Shown one piece after another: positions 35,797 through 44,893 of a stretch of 64,000 nucleotides of DNA. The notes below the pieces were generated by a model, which was not told where the DNA came from, did no database searches, and saw only the letters and a program-made list of their open reading frames with translations. The DNA is taken from the NCBI GenBank assembly GCA_047975215.1, contig JBKEDD010000126.1:1-64000 (forward strand), written 5' to 3'. The first letter of the stretch is position 1; each line of letters opens with the position of its first letter. Source of the stretch: JAGRMG01 sp047975215 (GTDB taxonomy: Bacteria; Pseudomonadota; Alphaproteobacteria; Rhodobacterales; Rhodobacteraceae). The translations under genes and the position numbers were made by a program.

Positions 35797-37055
35797 CTGT
35801 TCAGCTTGATCAACTGGCCAACGGATTTCGCATCGTCAGCGAACCCATGCCCGGCCTGCAATCGGCCGCCATCGGCATCTGGGTATCCGCGGGCGGCCGC
35901 CACGAGCGGATCGAGCAGAACGGCATCGCACATTTCCTGGAACACATGGCCTTCAAGGGCACCGCGTCGCGAAGCGCGTTGCAGATCGCCGAGGCCATCG
36001 AGGATGTCGGCGGCTATATCAACGCCTATACCTCGCGAGAGGTGACGGCCTATTATGCGCGGGTGCTTGAGGCGGACGTTCCGCTCGCGCTTGACGTGAT
36101 CGCCGACATCCTGCTCAACCCGGTGTTCGACGCGGCCGAGATCGAGGTCGAGCGCGGCGTGATCCTGCAAGAGATCGGGCAGGCCAACGACACCCCCGAC
36201 GACGTGATCTTCGACTGGCTGCAAGAGGAAAGCTATCGCGATCAGCCGCTGGGCCGCACCATCCTTGGCCCAAGCGAACGGGTCAGCGCGTTTTCGCGCG
36301 ACGATCTGGCCGGCTTTGTCGGCGAACATTACGGGCCGGGCCAGATGATCCTGGCGGCGGCGGGCGCGGTGGATCACGATGAACTGGTGCGCGCCGCGCA
36401 GGCGCTTTTCGGCCATCTCCCGCCTGTGGCGGAACCGGCGACGGCGGCGGCACGGTTCACGGGTGGCGAATACCGCAAGACGAAGGCGTTGGAACAGGCG
36501 CATTTCGCGCTGGCGCTGGAAAGCCCCGGCTATCGCGACGACGCCATCTATACCGCGCAGATCTATGCCAGCGCACTGGGTGGCGGCATGTCCAGCCGGT
36601 TGTTCCAGGAGGTGCGGGAAAAGCGCGGCCTGTGCTATACCATCTTCGCCCAGGCCGGCGCCTATGCCGATACCGGCACCACGACGATCTATGCCGGAAC
36701 CAGTGCGGCGCAGGTCGCCGACCTCGCGGGCATCACCATCGACGAGATGAAGCGCGCCGCCGAGGACATGACCGACGCCGAGATCGCCCGGGCCCGGACC
36801 CAGATGAAGGCCGGGATGCTGATGGGGCTCGAAAGCCCCTCGACCCGGGCCGAGCGTCTGGCCCGGCTGGTGCAGATCTGGGGCCGGGTGCCTTCGCTCG
36901 AGGAAACCGTCGAGAGGATAGATTCGGTGAGCGGCGCCGATCTGCGGCGCTTTGCCGAGGCAATGGCGGCAACCGCCCCGATGGCAATGGCGCTGTACGG
37001 TCCCATAGATGCGGCGCCCGGCCTGGCCCGGTTGCAGGAGAGGCGCGCCGCCTGA
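35793..37055 (+). CDS. M16-family zinc peptidase (mitochondrial-processing-peptidase-like)
   Basis: A 420-residue pitrilysin-fold peptidase. The inverted zinc motif HFLEH is at residues 47-51 with the downstream Glu in EVERGVILQEI, and the glycine-rich segment ALGGGMSSRLFQEVREKRGL is typical. The start is TTG at 35793, overlapping the thrC stop (TTGA). Cytoplasmic. It is the alphaproteobacterial relative of the mitochondrial processing peptidase beta subunit; the native substrate is not known. Confidence 0.92.
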   Translation: MTVQLDQLANGFRIVSEPMPGLQSAAIGIWVSAGGRHERIEQNGIAHFLEHMAFKGTASRSALQIAEAIEDVGGYINAYTSREVTAYYARVLEADVPLALDVIADILLNPVFDAAEIEVERGVILQEIGQANDTPDDVIFDWLQEESYRDQPLGRTILGPSERVSAFSRDDLAGFVGEHYGPGQMILAAAGAVDHDELVRAAQALFGHLPPVAEPATAAARFTGGEYRKTKALEQAHFALALESPGYRDDAIYTAQIYASALGGGMSSRLFQEVREKRGLCYTIFAQAGAYADTGTTTIYAGTSAAQVADLAGITIDEMKRAAEDMTDAEIARARTQMKAGMLMGLESPSTRAERLARLVQIWGRVPSLEETVERIDSVSGADLRRFAEAMAATAPMAMALYGPIDAAPGLARLQERRAA

Positions 37056-37065
37056 TGCTGGCCTG

Positions 37066-37662
37066 ATGCTGCTGATCCGCCGCAAGCTGAAGATCGAGAC
37101 CGAGCGTCTGACGCTTCGCCCGCCGGTGCATTCCGATTTCCGCGGCTGGACCGCGCTGCGCCGGGACAGCCGCGATTTCCTGACTCCCTGGGAGCCCGCC
37201 TGGGCGCAGGATCACCTGACCCGCAAGGCATTCACCAACCGGGTCTACTGGGCGCAAAGATCGGTGGCGAACGGGTCGGCGGTGCCGTTGTTTCTGATCC
37301 GTCGCGCCGATCAGCTGCTGCTGGGTGCGATCACGCTGGACAACATCCGCCGCGGCCCGGCCCAGGCCGGGACACTCGGGTACTGGACCGGGCAGAGCTT
37401 TGCGCGTCATGGATACATGCGCGAGGCGGCCGCAGCGGTCGTGCAGTATGCCTACACCCGCCTTGACCTGAGCCGGATAGAAGCCGCCTGCCTGCCGGAA
37501 AACACGGCCTCGCGGGCCTTGCTGGAAAGCGCCGGCTTCAAGTACGAGGGCGTGGCGCAATCCTATCTTCAGATCGACGGCCGCTGGCGCACGCATGTCC
37601 TTTACGCCGCGCTGCGCAGCGACCGGCGCGGGCGCACCGGCGCCGGGCTGGCGCAGGCCTGA
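37066..37662 (+). CDS. GNAT acetyltransferase, RimJ/RimL type
   Basis: A 198-residue N-acetyltransferase. The pattern LETERLTLRPP-like start (IETERLTLRPPVHSDFRGW), IGYW-like LGYWTGQSFARHGYMREAAA (acetyl-CoA pyrophosphate loop) and EAACLPENTASRALLESAGF are those of RimJ/RimL proteins that acetylate ribosomal-protein N termini, though other substrates are possible. ATG 37066 begins 10 bases after the peptidase stop. Probably last gene of the surf1-thrC-M16 unit. Confidence 0.9.
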   Translation: MLLIRRKLKIETERLTLRPPVHSDFRGWTALRRDSRDFLTPWEPAWAQDHLTRKAFTNRVYWAQRSVANGSAVPLFLIRRADQLLLGAITLDNIRRGPAQAGTLGYWTGQSFARHGYMREAAAAVVQYAYTRLDLSRIEAACLPENTASRALLESAGFKYEGVAQSYLQIDGRWRTHVLYAALRSDRRGRTGAGLAQA

Positions 37663-37694
37663 GACGGACAGCAATGCCGACAGGCAGCGGCGGC

Positions 37695-37711
37695 AGGGGG
37701 CGCTGCCCCCT
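37695..37711. terminator. GC hairpin between convergent genes, part of repeat copy 2
   Basis: AGGGGGC-GCT-GCCCCCT forms a 7-bp stem with a 3-base loop, and a second small hairpin (TGGCC-TGAC-GGCCA) follows at about 37714-37727. They lie after the GNAT stop and immediately before the conserved GGGATATTT block, so hairpins and block may form one composite element. Confidence 0.55.
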
Positions 37712-37732
37712 CTTGGCCTGACGGCCAGTTCA

Positions 37733-37763
37733 CCCCCGGGATATTTGCGGTCAGAAGAAGATG
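37733..37763 (+). repeat. Dispersed short element, copy 2 (CCCCCGGGATATTTGCGG...CAGAAGAAG)
   Basis: The block CCCCCGGGATATTTGCGGTCAGAAGAAG matches copies at 2708 and 55478 across GGGATATTTG and CAGAAGAAG. Here it lies between two convergent genes and not before a start codon, so it cannot be only a ribosome-binding leader. Confidence 0.7.
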
Positions 37764-37783
37764 GGCGCGGGGCGAAAGAGAAA

Positions 37784-37811
37784 GGCGGCGGCAGGTCGCC
37801 CCGCCGCCGCC
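37784..37811 (-). terminator. Terminator of the binding-protein gene
   Basis: GGCGGCGGC (37784-37792) and GCCGCCGCC (37803-37811) pair around a 10-base loop; on the minus strand TTTCTCTTT follows. It lies 25-52 bases past the stop of the ABC transporter binding-protein gene. Confidence 0.7.
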
Positions 37812-37836
37812 GATGGTCGGGCGATCGCCGCTATGG

Positions 37837-39444
37837 TCAGCCGGCGAACCACCAGCGTTCGCCGGCCTTGTTGCCGTCCATTTCCCAGTTGGCGGCGACG
37901 GCATCGTCATGCGCCACCGCCTTGCTGTGCCCCATGACGTAGTTTGCGAACATTGGCACCAGGGCGCCGCCATCGTCGCGCAGCAGCATCTGGGTTTCGC
38001 GATACATCTCGGCGCGCTTGGTCTGGTCCAGCTCGGCGCGGGCAGCGACCACCAGTTCGTTGAAGCGGTCGGCGGCCTCGGTGTTGCGCCAGGCGGTGTC
38101 GTTCCACTCGGTATCCTCGACATAGGCCGAGGCATACATCCAGTCCGAGGTCGGCCGCCCGTTCCAGTAGCAGGCGCACCAGCCCTTCTTGTTCCAGACG
38201 TTCGACCAATAGCCGTCTTTCGGTTCGCGCACGACCTCGACGTCGATGCCGCATTCCTTGGCCGAGGCCGCGATCAGTTGCGCGGCATCGACGGCGCCGG
38301 CGAATGCCGCGTCCGAAGTCGAAAGCTGGATCGGCCCGGAATGGCCCGACTTCTTGTAATGCTCGGCGGCCTTCTCGGGATCGAATTCGCGCTGTGGCAG
38401 GTCGCCGGCATAGAAGCTGGTTGCCGGAGAAATCGGGGTGTCGTTGCCGACGGCGCCGTGACCCAGCAGGATCTTGTCGACCAGTTCCTGCCGCTTGACG
38501 GCCAGTTTCAGCGCCATGCGCAGGTCGTAATTCCCGAACGGTTCCACATCCAGCCGCATCGGGAAGGTGTAGTGGCGCGCCCCGGTGCGTTCGAGAATCT
38601 CGATGTTGGGATTGCGCGCCATCAGGTTGACGGTCTTGGGGTCGATCCGGTCGACCGCGTCGACATCGCCGTTCATCAGCGCGTTCTGGCGCGCGGTGAC
38701 GTCGATGATAGACAACAGGTTGACGCCATCGAAATGCGCCCGCCCCTCCTTCCAGTAGTTGGGGTTGCGCCGGGTGATGGTGCGAACGCCGGGTTCGAAC
38801 TCTTCGATGATATAGCCGCCGGTGCCGATGCCCGCGGTGGGATCGATCTCGCCATCTTTCGCCGGCAGGATGATCAGGTGATAATCGCCCAGCAGATAGG
38901 GAAAGTCGGCATTGGCGCCGCTGAGTTGGAATATCACCGTGTCCTCGCCCTCGGCGCGGACATCGGTGATCGCCGAGAGGATGCCCTTGGCGGCGGATTT
39001 GGAGTTTTCGCCGCGATGATAGTTCATGGTGGCAACCACGTCGCCGGCGGTCAGCGTCTTGCCGTTGTGAAACTCCACACCCTTGCGCAGCTTGAACATC
39101 CAGGTGGTGGCGTCCGAACTGTCATAGCTTTCGGCCAGTTCCGGGATCAGTTCGCCGCTGTTTGACACTTCGGTCAGGCAATTGCCATGCAGAAAGCCGG
39201 TTCCGGTCGTAAACCCGTTCTCGTATGTGCCCGGGTCCAGCGAGTCCGTGGTCGAGCCGGCACCGAACCCGATGCGCAGCGTGCCGCCCTTCTTGGGGGT
39301 CGCGGCCACCGCCCTGTCGGCCATCGAAATGGCGCTGGGCAGGACCACACCCGCCGCAAGCGCCGACATGATGAACTGGCGCCGGTCGATCCGGCCGTCT
39401 GTCAGGCGTGCGGCTTGCGACTTGAGGTATTGCTTTTTCGCGAT
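37837..39444 (-). CDS. Peptide-type ABC transporter substrate-binding protein, Tat signal, non-standard start
   Basis: An SBP_bac_5 protein (DppA/OppA fold): PKKGGTLRIGFG, FKLRKGVEFHNGKTLTAGDV and GGYIIEEFEPGVRTITRRN are visible. From the first ATG (39369) it would be 510 residues with only half a signal peptide. Reading upstream in frame gives KKQYLKSQAARLTDGRIDRR, then QFI before that Met, a twin-arginine signal, back to a stop 9 codons short of 39471. The only codon at Shine-Dalgarno distance (AAGGGAG) is ATC at 39442-39444, so I propose an ATC start (535 residues); CTG 39405 is the other option. Divergent from its permeases. Confidence 0.85.
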   Translation of the reverse strand: MAKKQYLKSQAARLTDGRIDRRQFIMSALAAGVVLPSAISMADRAVAATPKKGGTLRIGFGAGSTTDSLDPGTYENGFTTGTGFLHGNCLTEVSNSGELIPELAESYDSSDATTWMFKLRKGVEFHNGKTLTAGDVVATMNYHRGENSKSAAKGILSAITDVRAEGEDTVIFQLSGANADFPYLLGDYHLIILPAKDGEIDPTAGIGTGGYIIEEFEPGVRTITRRNPNYWKEGRAHFDGVNLLSIIDVTARQNALMNGDVDAVDRIDPKTVNLMARNPNIEILERTGARHYTFPMRLDVEPFGNYDLRMALKLAVKRQELVDKILLGHGAVGNDTPISPATSFYAGDLPQREFDPEKAAEHYKKSGHSGPIQLSTSDAAFAGAVDAAQLIAASAKECGIDVEVVREPKDGYWSNVWNKKGWCACYWNGRPTSDWMYASAYVEDTEWNDTAWRNTEAADRFNELVVAARAELDQTKRAEMYRETQMLLRDDGGALVPMFANYVMGHSKAVAHDDAVAANWEMDGNKAGERWWFAG

Positions 39445-39787
39445 TTTCTCCCTTGTTCAATCGGAGCTATGTGCCCAGGCGCGGCCCCGGTTTTTTGTCA
39501 TCCGGGACGGGCCGGCCGGCAGATTTTGCCTTGATAGTGCATAGGATTATCGCGCACAGGTCCACCCTTCTTTTGATACATTGACGACATCGCCGGTCTG
39601 GATGCGACACCGGCCCGAAGCCGTGCAGGACGGCCCCGGGGCGGGCCAAGGGGGATGTTTCGCGGAACGTCCCTGCCAAAGGCGGTTTGCACGAAAGGCG
39701 GTTGCGCGCATATAGTGCGGCAATACGATGTGCCGGCGGATCGGATCCGGCCGGTCAACAAGAAGAACGACAGGGAGGGATACGCCT
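39445..39787. other. 343-base divergent regulatory region of the ABC transporter
   Basis: No supported coding frame. It separates the binding-protein gene (minus) from the permease gene (plus). It contains an AT-richer stretch at 39515-39580 (TTGATAGTGCATAGGATTAT) that may hold the binding-protein promoter, and a better candidate for the permease operon at 39687-39716. No FNR box or long palindrome was found. Confidence 0.5.
39687..39716 (+). promoter_or_regulatory. Candidate promoter of the permease operon
   Basis: TTGCAC (39687-39692) and TATAGT (39711-39716) with 18-base spacing, about 72 bases before the TTG start at 39788. Identified by eye. Confidence 0.45.
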
Positions 39788-40768
39788 TTGCACCCCGTGC
39801 TTTCGACGGTACTCAAGCGGCTGGGCCTGGGCATCATCACACTCTTTGTCGTTTCGGCGATCATCTTCAGTTCCATTGCGATGCTGCCGGGCGATTTCGG
39901 CCAGGCCGTGCTGGGCCAGGCCGCTACGGAAGACACGGTTGCCGCCTTCCGGCGCGAGTTCGGACTCGATCAACCCGCCGTCCTGCGCTATCTGGATTGG
40001 GTTGCCTCGGTGCTTCAGGGCGATCTGGGCACGTCGTTCTCGGGGCGCGCCTCCTCGGGGGTCGACCGGTCGCGCGATGTGGCCGACCTTGTGGCGCCGC
40101 GGCTGTGGAATACGCTGTTTCTTGCCGGGGTTACGGCCCTGATCGCGGTGCCGCTGGCGCTGTTTCTGGGGCTGACGGCGGCGCTTTTCCGCAACTCGGT
40201 CTACGACCGGGTGGTGAACGCGGCGACGCTGACCACGATCGCCACGCCGGAATTCTTCGTGGCCTATATCCTGATCCTGCTGTTCGCGTCGCTTTGGCCG
40301 GTGTTTCCGTCGCTGGCCAACGTGGATGCCGACATGGCGCTTGGCGAACGGCTCTACCGCGTGGCGCTGCCGGCGCTGACGCTGACGCTGGTGATCGTGG
40401 CGCACATGATGCGGATGACGCGGGCGGCGATCATCAACCTGATGGCCTCGCCCTATATCCAGATGGCGCGGCTCAAGGGTGCGTCGCAATCCGAGGTCAT
40501 CCTGAAACACGCCCTGCCCAACGCCTGGGCGCCTATCGCCACCGTGATCGCCTTCAACCTGGCCTATCTTGTGGTGGGTGTCGTCGTCGTCGAGGTAGTG
40601 TTCGTCTATCCCGGCATCGGTCAGTTGATGGTGGATGCCGTGACCACCCGCGACATACCCGTGGTTCAGGCCTGTGCGCTGATCTTCGCGGCCACCTACA
40701 TCATCCTGAACCTGATCGCCGATATCATAGGCATCGTCACCAATCCGAGGCTGCTGCATCCGCGATGA
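39788..40768 (+). CDS. ABC transporter permease, DppB/OppB type
   Basis: A 326-residue inner-membrane permease with N-terminal helix LKRLGLGIITLFVVSAIIF, the FGLDQPAVLRYLDWV region and the EAA-type loop ASPYIQMARLKGASQSEVIL ending HALPNAWAPI. TTG at 39788 follows GGGAGGG at good spacing; GTG 39797 is an alternative. Stop overlaps the next permease (ATGA). With the other permease it forms the channel of a peptide-type importer. Confidence 0.88.
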   Translation: MHPVLSTVLKRLGLGIITLFVVSAIIFSSIAMLPGDFGQAVLGQAATEDTVAAFRREFGLDQPAVLRYLDWVASVLQGDLGTSFSGRASSGVDRSRDVADLVAPRLWNTLFLAGVTALIAVPLALFLGLTAALFRNSVYDRVVNAATLTTIATPEFFVAYILILLFASLWPVFPSLANVDADMALGERLYRVALPALTLTLVIVAHMMRMTRAAIINLMASPYIQMARLKGASQSEVILKHALPNAWAPIATVIAFNLAYLVVGVVVVEVVFVYPGIGQLMVDAVTTRDIPVVQACALIFAATYIILNLIADIIGIVTNPRLLHPR

Positions 40769-41694
40769 CCCAGACCCCCAAGACCCCCGAAACCTATTCG
40801 GCGGCGGCCGAGGTCGGCGCGGTGCGCAGGCGCCGGTCGCGCCGGGAGCGGACCTGGCTGGTGCTGAAGAAGGCGCCGCCGACCGCGTGGTTCGGCATGA
40901 TCGTGGTGCTGCTTTACTGTCTGACCGCGTTGTTCGCACCACTCCTCGCGCCCTATGGCGAGGCCGAGATCTTCCCCGCGCCCTACGCGCCCTGGAGCGC
41001 GGAGCACGTTTTCGGAACCGACCAGATCGGGCGCGATATCCTGTCCCGGATGATCTATGGTGCGCGCAACACGATGGGCATCGCGCTGGTCACGACCTTC
41101 CTCTCCTTCCTGATCGGAGGCGGGCTGGGGCTGGTGGCGGCGATCAACCGGTCCTGGCTCGATCAGTTGCTGTCGCGGTCGGTCGATGTGCTGATGGCCA
41201 TCCCGAGCCTGATCTTCGCGCTGATGCTCTTGTCGATCTTCGGCTCGACGATATCGAGCCTGATCGTCATCATCGCCGTGCTGGACAGCACCCGCGTATT
41301 CCGCCTGACGCGGTCGGTTGCCGTCAACGTGGCCGTGATGGACTATGTCGAGGCGGCGCGGCTGCGCGGAGAGGGCCTGGGCTGGGTCATGCGGCGCGAG
41401 ATCCTGCCCAACATCCTGCCGCCGCTGGTCGCCGAATTCGGGCTGCGCTTTTGTTTCGTGTTCCTGACCATCGCGGCGCTGTCCTTCCTGGGCGTCGGCA
41501 TCCAGCCGCCCACCGCCGACTGGGGTTCGATGGTGCGCGACAACGCCTCGCTGATCCAGTTCGCGAAATACGACCTCAAGGCGGGGCTGACGCCGCTTCT
41601 GCCGGCGGCGGCGATCGCGCTGCTGACCGTGGCGGTCAACTTCATCGTCGACTGGTTCCTTCACAAGACAAGCGGGCTGCGAGATGAGCACTGA
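40765..41694 (+). CDS. ABC transporter permease, DppC/OppC type
   Basis: A 309-residue permease: an Arg-rich N terminus (RRRRSRRERTW), the DppC signature FGTDQIGRDILSRMIYGAR, helices LVTTFLSFLIGGGLGLVAAI and LMAIPSLIFALMLLSIFG, and the EAA loop YVEAARLRGEGLGWVMRREI. ATG 40765 overlaps the preceding stop; the long upstream frame from 39655 is a shadow of the first permease gene. Overlaps the ATPase gene by 11 bases. Confidence 0.92.
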   Translation: MTQTPKTPETYSAAAEVGAVRRRRSRRERTWLVLKKAPPTAWFGMIVVLLYCLTALFAPLLAPYGEAEIFPAPYAPWSAEHVFGTDQIGRDILSRMIYGARNTMGIALVTTFLSFLIGGGLGLVAAINRSWLDQLLSRSVDVLMAIPSLIFALMLLSIFGSTISSLIVIIAVLDSTRVFRLTRSVAVNVAVMDYVEAARLRGEGLGWVMRREILPNILPPLVAEFGLRFCFVFLTIAALSFLGVGIQPPTADWGSMVRDNASLIQFAKYDLKAGLTPLLPAAAIALLTVAVNFIVDWFLHKTSGLRDEH

Positions 41695-43318
41695 ACCCGA
41701 GACCGGCGGCAAGGGCGATGTCCTGCTGGAAATCCGCGATCTGCGGATCGAGGGCTATTCCGACGAGCAATGGCACCAGATCATCAAGGGCGTGGACCTG
41801 ACGTTGCATCGCGGAGAGGTCATGGGCCTGATCGGTGAATCCGGGGCCGGAAAATCGACGCTGGGCCTGGCGGCGATGGGCTATACCCAGCCCGGTTGCC
41901 GGATAAACGGCGGCACGATCATGTTCGACGGGATGGATCTGCGGGCCGCGTCCGAAAGCGCGAAACGAAGGCTGTGGGGTACGCGCATTGCCTATGTGGC
42001 GCAATCGGCTGCGGCCTCGTTCAACCCGGCGCACCGGCTGATCGACCAGACGGTCGAGGCCGCCAACCGCATGCGGCTGCGCGGTGACAGTGAAAGCCGC
42101 GCAGACGCGGTCGATCTTTACCGGCAATTGCAGCTGCCCGACCCGGAACATATCGGGTCGCGTTATCCGCACCAGGTTTCGGGCGGCCAGTTGCAGCGGG
42201 TGATGACCGCGATGGCAATGTCGCCGCGTCCCGACCTGATCATCTTTGACGAACCGACCACGGCGCTGGACGTGACGACGCAGGTCGACGTGCTGGCGGC
42301 GATGCGCAGGATCGTGGAAGACTTCGACACCGCCGCGATCTATATCACCCACGATCTTGCGGTGGTGGCGCAGATGGCCGACGTGATCAAGGTGCTTCGC
42401 TTTGGCGAGCAGGTCGAAGAGGCCGAGACGCGCGAGATGCTGGCGGCACCGGAAATGCCCTATACCAAATCGCTGTGGTCGGTGCGCTCGTTGCAAAAGC
42501 CCGAGGCGAAGGGCGACGAGATTCTGCTTTCGATGGAAGGCATCGACGCCTCCTATGGCACGGCGAAGGTTCTGCACAACGTCAGCATATCCATTCCGCG
42601 CGGCAGGACGGTGGCCATCGTCGGCGAAAGCGGCTCGGGAAAGTCCACCGCGGCGCGGGTCATCACCGGGTTGTTGCCGCCCGGCGCCGGACAGGTGCTG
42701 TTCAAGGGCGAACCGCTGCCGCCGGCCCTGAAAGACCGCAGCAAGGAGCAGTTGCAGCGCATACAGATGATCTATCAGATGGCCGATACCGCAATGAATC
42801 CGCGCCAGACGGTCGGCGAGATCATCGGCCGGCCGCTGGAATTCTATCTCGGCCTGAAGGGAAGGGCGCGCGAAAACCGGGTTATCGACCTGCTGGAGAT
42901 GATCGAGCTCGACGAGAGCTTTTTCGACCGTTTCCCCTCGGAACTGTCGGGCGGTCAGAAACAGCGGATCTGCATCGCCAGGGCGCTGGCCGCCGAACCG
43001 GAACTCATCATCTGCGACGAAGTCACCTCGGCGCTGGACCAGATCGTTCAGGAAGGCATCCTCAGGCTGCTGCTGCGCCTGCAAGAGAAATTCGCCATCA
43101 CCTACATGTTCATCACCCATGATATCGCCACGGTACAGGCGATCTCGGACGAGATCGTGGTGATGCTTGAGGGCCAGGTGGTCGAACAGGGGATGAAAAG
43201 CGAGGTCATGGCCCCGCCCTATCCCGACTATACCCGTCTGTTGCTGTCCTCGGTGCCCGAGATGGACCCAGACTGGCTGAGCAACCTGCTGGCCGAACGC
43301 GGCGAACGGCCGGCCTGA
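41684..43318 (+). CDS. ABC transporter ATP-binding protein with two fused nucleotide-binding domains
   Basis: A 544-residue protein with two ABC domains in tandem, equivalent to DppD plus DppF. Domain 1: Walker A GESGAGKST, signature VSGGQLQRVM, Walker B DLIIFDEPTTALD. Domain 2: Walker A GESGSGKST, signature LSGGQKQRICIARAL, and ELIICDEVTSALD where the usual Pro of the DEPTSALD motif is Val. Completes a peptide-type importer with the two permeases and the divergent binding protein. Confidence 0.93.
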   Translation: MSTEPETGGKGDVLLEIRDLRIEGYSDEQWHQIIKGVDLTLHRGEVMGLIGESGAGKSTLGLAAMGYTQPGCRINGGTIMFDGMDLRAASESAKRRLWGTRIAYVAQSAAASFNPAHRLIDQTVEAANRMRLRGDSESRADAVDLYRQLQLPDPEHIGSRYPHQVSGGQLQRVMTAMAMSPRPDLIIFDEPTTALDVTTQVDVLAAMRRIVEDFDTAAIYITHDLAVVAQMADVIKVLRFGEQVEEAETREMLAAPEMPYTKSLWSVRSLQKPEAKGDEILLSMEGIDASYGTAKVLHNVSISIPRGRTVAIVGESGSGKSTAARVITGLLPPGAGQVLFKGEPLPPALKDRSKEQLQRIQMIYQMADTAMNPRQTVGEIIGRPLEFYLGLKGRARENRVIDLLEMIELDESFFDRFPSELSGGQKQRICIARALAAEPELIICDEVTSALDQIVQEGILRLLLRLQEKFAITYMFITHDIATVQAISDEIVVMLEGQVVEQGMKSEVMAPPYPDYTRLLLSSVPEMDPDWLSNLLAERGERPA

Positions 43319-43515
43319 CCCCTCGCTTTCCCGCCATCGGGATGTGCCCGGCGCCTTGCGCCGGCCGGGTTCGGCATGTCGGTGGTGGGCCGTCCGGCCC
43401 TGCCTTCATGTTTTCCGACTATGTCCACTTTATCACCACAATCCGGCCTGAAACTGGACCATGCAAGAACCTGCCCGGTTCCGCCCGCGGCGCGTTGCCA
43501 ATCGAAAGACCCGGA

Positions 43516-44847
43516 ATGAATGCCAAAGGCCAGATGATCCCCGACGACGCCGAATATCCCGACGAATTGCGGCCGGGTACCCCGCTTCTGCATGGCCAGT
43601 ACGTCATCGAAAGCTACCTGGTGCGCGGCGGTTTCGGGATCACCTATCTGGCGCGCGACAGTCTGGATCGGACGGTGGTGATCAAGGAGTGCTTTCCCAG
43701 TGCCATCTGCTGCCGTGCCGATGGGCGCGTGCTGGCACGCTCGCGCGAGCAGCAGGGTCAGTATGCTTCGGTTTTGCGCCATTTCATCCGCGAGGCACGA
43801 CGCCTCTCCAAGCTGAGCCACCCCGATATCGTTGGCGTGCATCAGGTGTTCGAGGAGCGCGACACAGCCTACATGGCGCTCGATTTCGTCGATGGCAGCG
43901 ACCTTCTGACAATTCTGGAAGATGATCGCGCCCGCCTGAGCCCGCGCCTGATCGGCAGCATACTCAAGCGTACGCTCGAGGCGGTAGGCTATATCCATCA
44001 GAAGGGTATCCTGCACCGCGATATCTCTCCGGACAACATCCTGCTGGACGCCACCGACAGCCCGACGCTGATCGACTTCGGCGCCGCCCGCGATCACGCC
44101 ACCAAGGAAAACCGGGCGCTTTCCGCACTTCTGACCGTCAAGGACGGATACTCGCCTCAGGAATTCTACCTCTCCGACGAACCTCAGCGCCCGTCGAGCG
44201 ACCTGTATTCGCTGGGGGCTACATTCCACCACGTCATCACGGGCGAGGCGCCGCCACACAGCCAGCAGCGCCTTGCCGCCGTCGCCTCGCGCGGGGATGA
44301 CCCCTATGTACCGCTGGTCGGGCGCGCGAGCGGTTTCGACCATGAGTTTCTCGCTGCCATCGACCGGTCTCTCGAGATTTTCGCCGATGACAGGTTCCAG
44401 AGCGCAGGAGAGTGGCTCTCGGCCATCGAACACAGCCTTCGCCGGCAGGCCGGCACGGAACGCGCCAGCCAGGATGCGAACATGCTGCGCGCGATTTCGG
44501 AGTTGATCGAACAAACCGATGTGACGCAGTTTCAGCCGCAACAGAAGCGCGACGCCGCCCCGCGGCCGCGCATGGCCTCGCGCGCCCTGACCGCGATCGC
44601 GCCCGCCCCGCCTCAGCCCGCGCACGAACCGGCGAGCCGGCCGCGCCAGTTCGTCGACATCTTCGGCGATCCGATCGACGACGTCGATGCCTGGCTGGAG
44701 GCGCAGGAACGCGAAAAGGCGCGGACAGGCAGCACTTCGCATGGGCGCGATGAGAAACAGAAAGATCGCAGCGCACCGAAAACCGGATTCCTGCGGACCC
44801 TTCTGGGCCGCAGATCAGCACAGCCCGCAGAAAACTTCGACAGGTGA
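43516..44847 (+). CDS. Soluble serine/threonine protein kinase
   Basis: A 443-residue kinase without a membrane helix. Glycine loop RGGFGITY at 37-44, Lys57 (VVIKE), catalytic loop HRDISPDN at 167-174, DFG at 187-189, then the PPE-like GYSPQEFYL. The kinase domain ends near 305; the remaining part is Ala/Pro-rich with Thr/Gln (DVTQFQPQQ), a possible FHA-binding phosphosite. The start at 43516 (MNAKGQMIPDDAEYPDE) follows the family; a longer frame to 43342 lacks support. First gene of an eight-gene cluster with FHA, PP2C and GTPase proteins. Confidence 0.9.
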   Translation: MNAKGQMIPDDAEYPDELRPGTPLLHGQYVIESYLVRGGFGITYLARDSLDRTVVIKECFPSAICCRADGRVLARSREQQGQYASVLRHFIREARRLSKLSHPDIVGVHQVFEERDTAYMALDFVDGSDLLTILEDDRARLSPRLIGSILKRTLEAVGYIHQKGILHRDISPDNILLDATDSPTLIDFGAARDHATKENRALSALLTVKDGYSPQEFYLSDEPQRPSSDLYSLGATFHHVITGEAPPHSQQRLAAVASRGDDPYVPLVGRASGFDHEFLAAIDRSLEIFADDRFQSAGEWLSAIEHSLRRQAGTERASQDANMLRAISELIEQTDVTQFQPQQKRDAAPRPRMASRALTAIAPAPPQPAHEPASRPRQFVDIFGDPIDDVDAWLEAQEREKARTGSTSHGRDEKQKDRSAPKTGFLRTLLGRRSAQPAENFDR

Positions 44848-44893
44848 CGAACCGTTATCGGGGCCGCCCGGGCCATTCAGGAAAGGACCAGCC

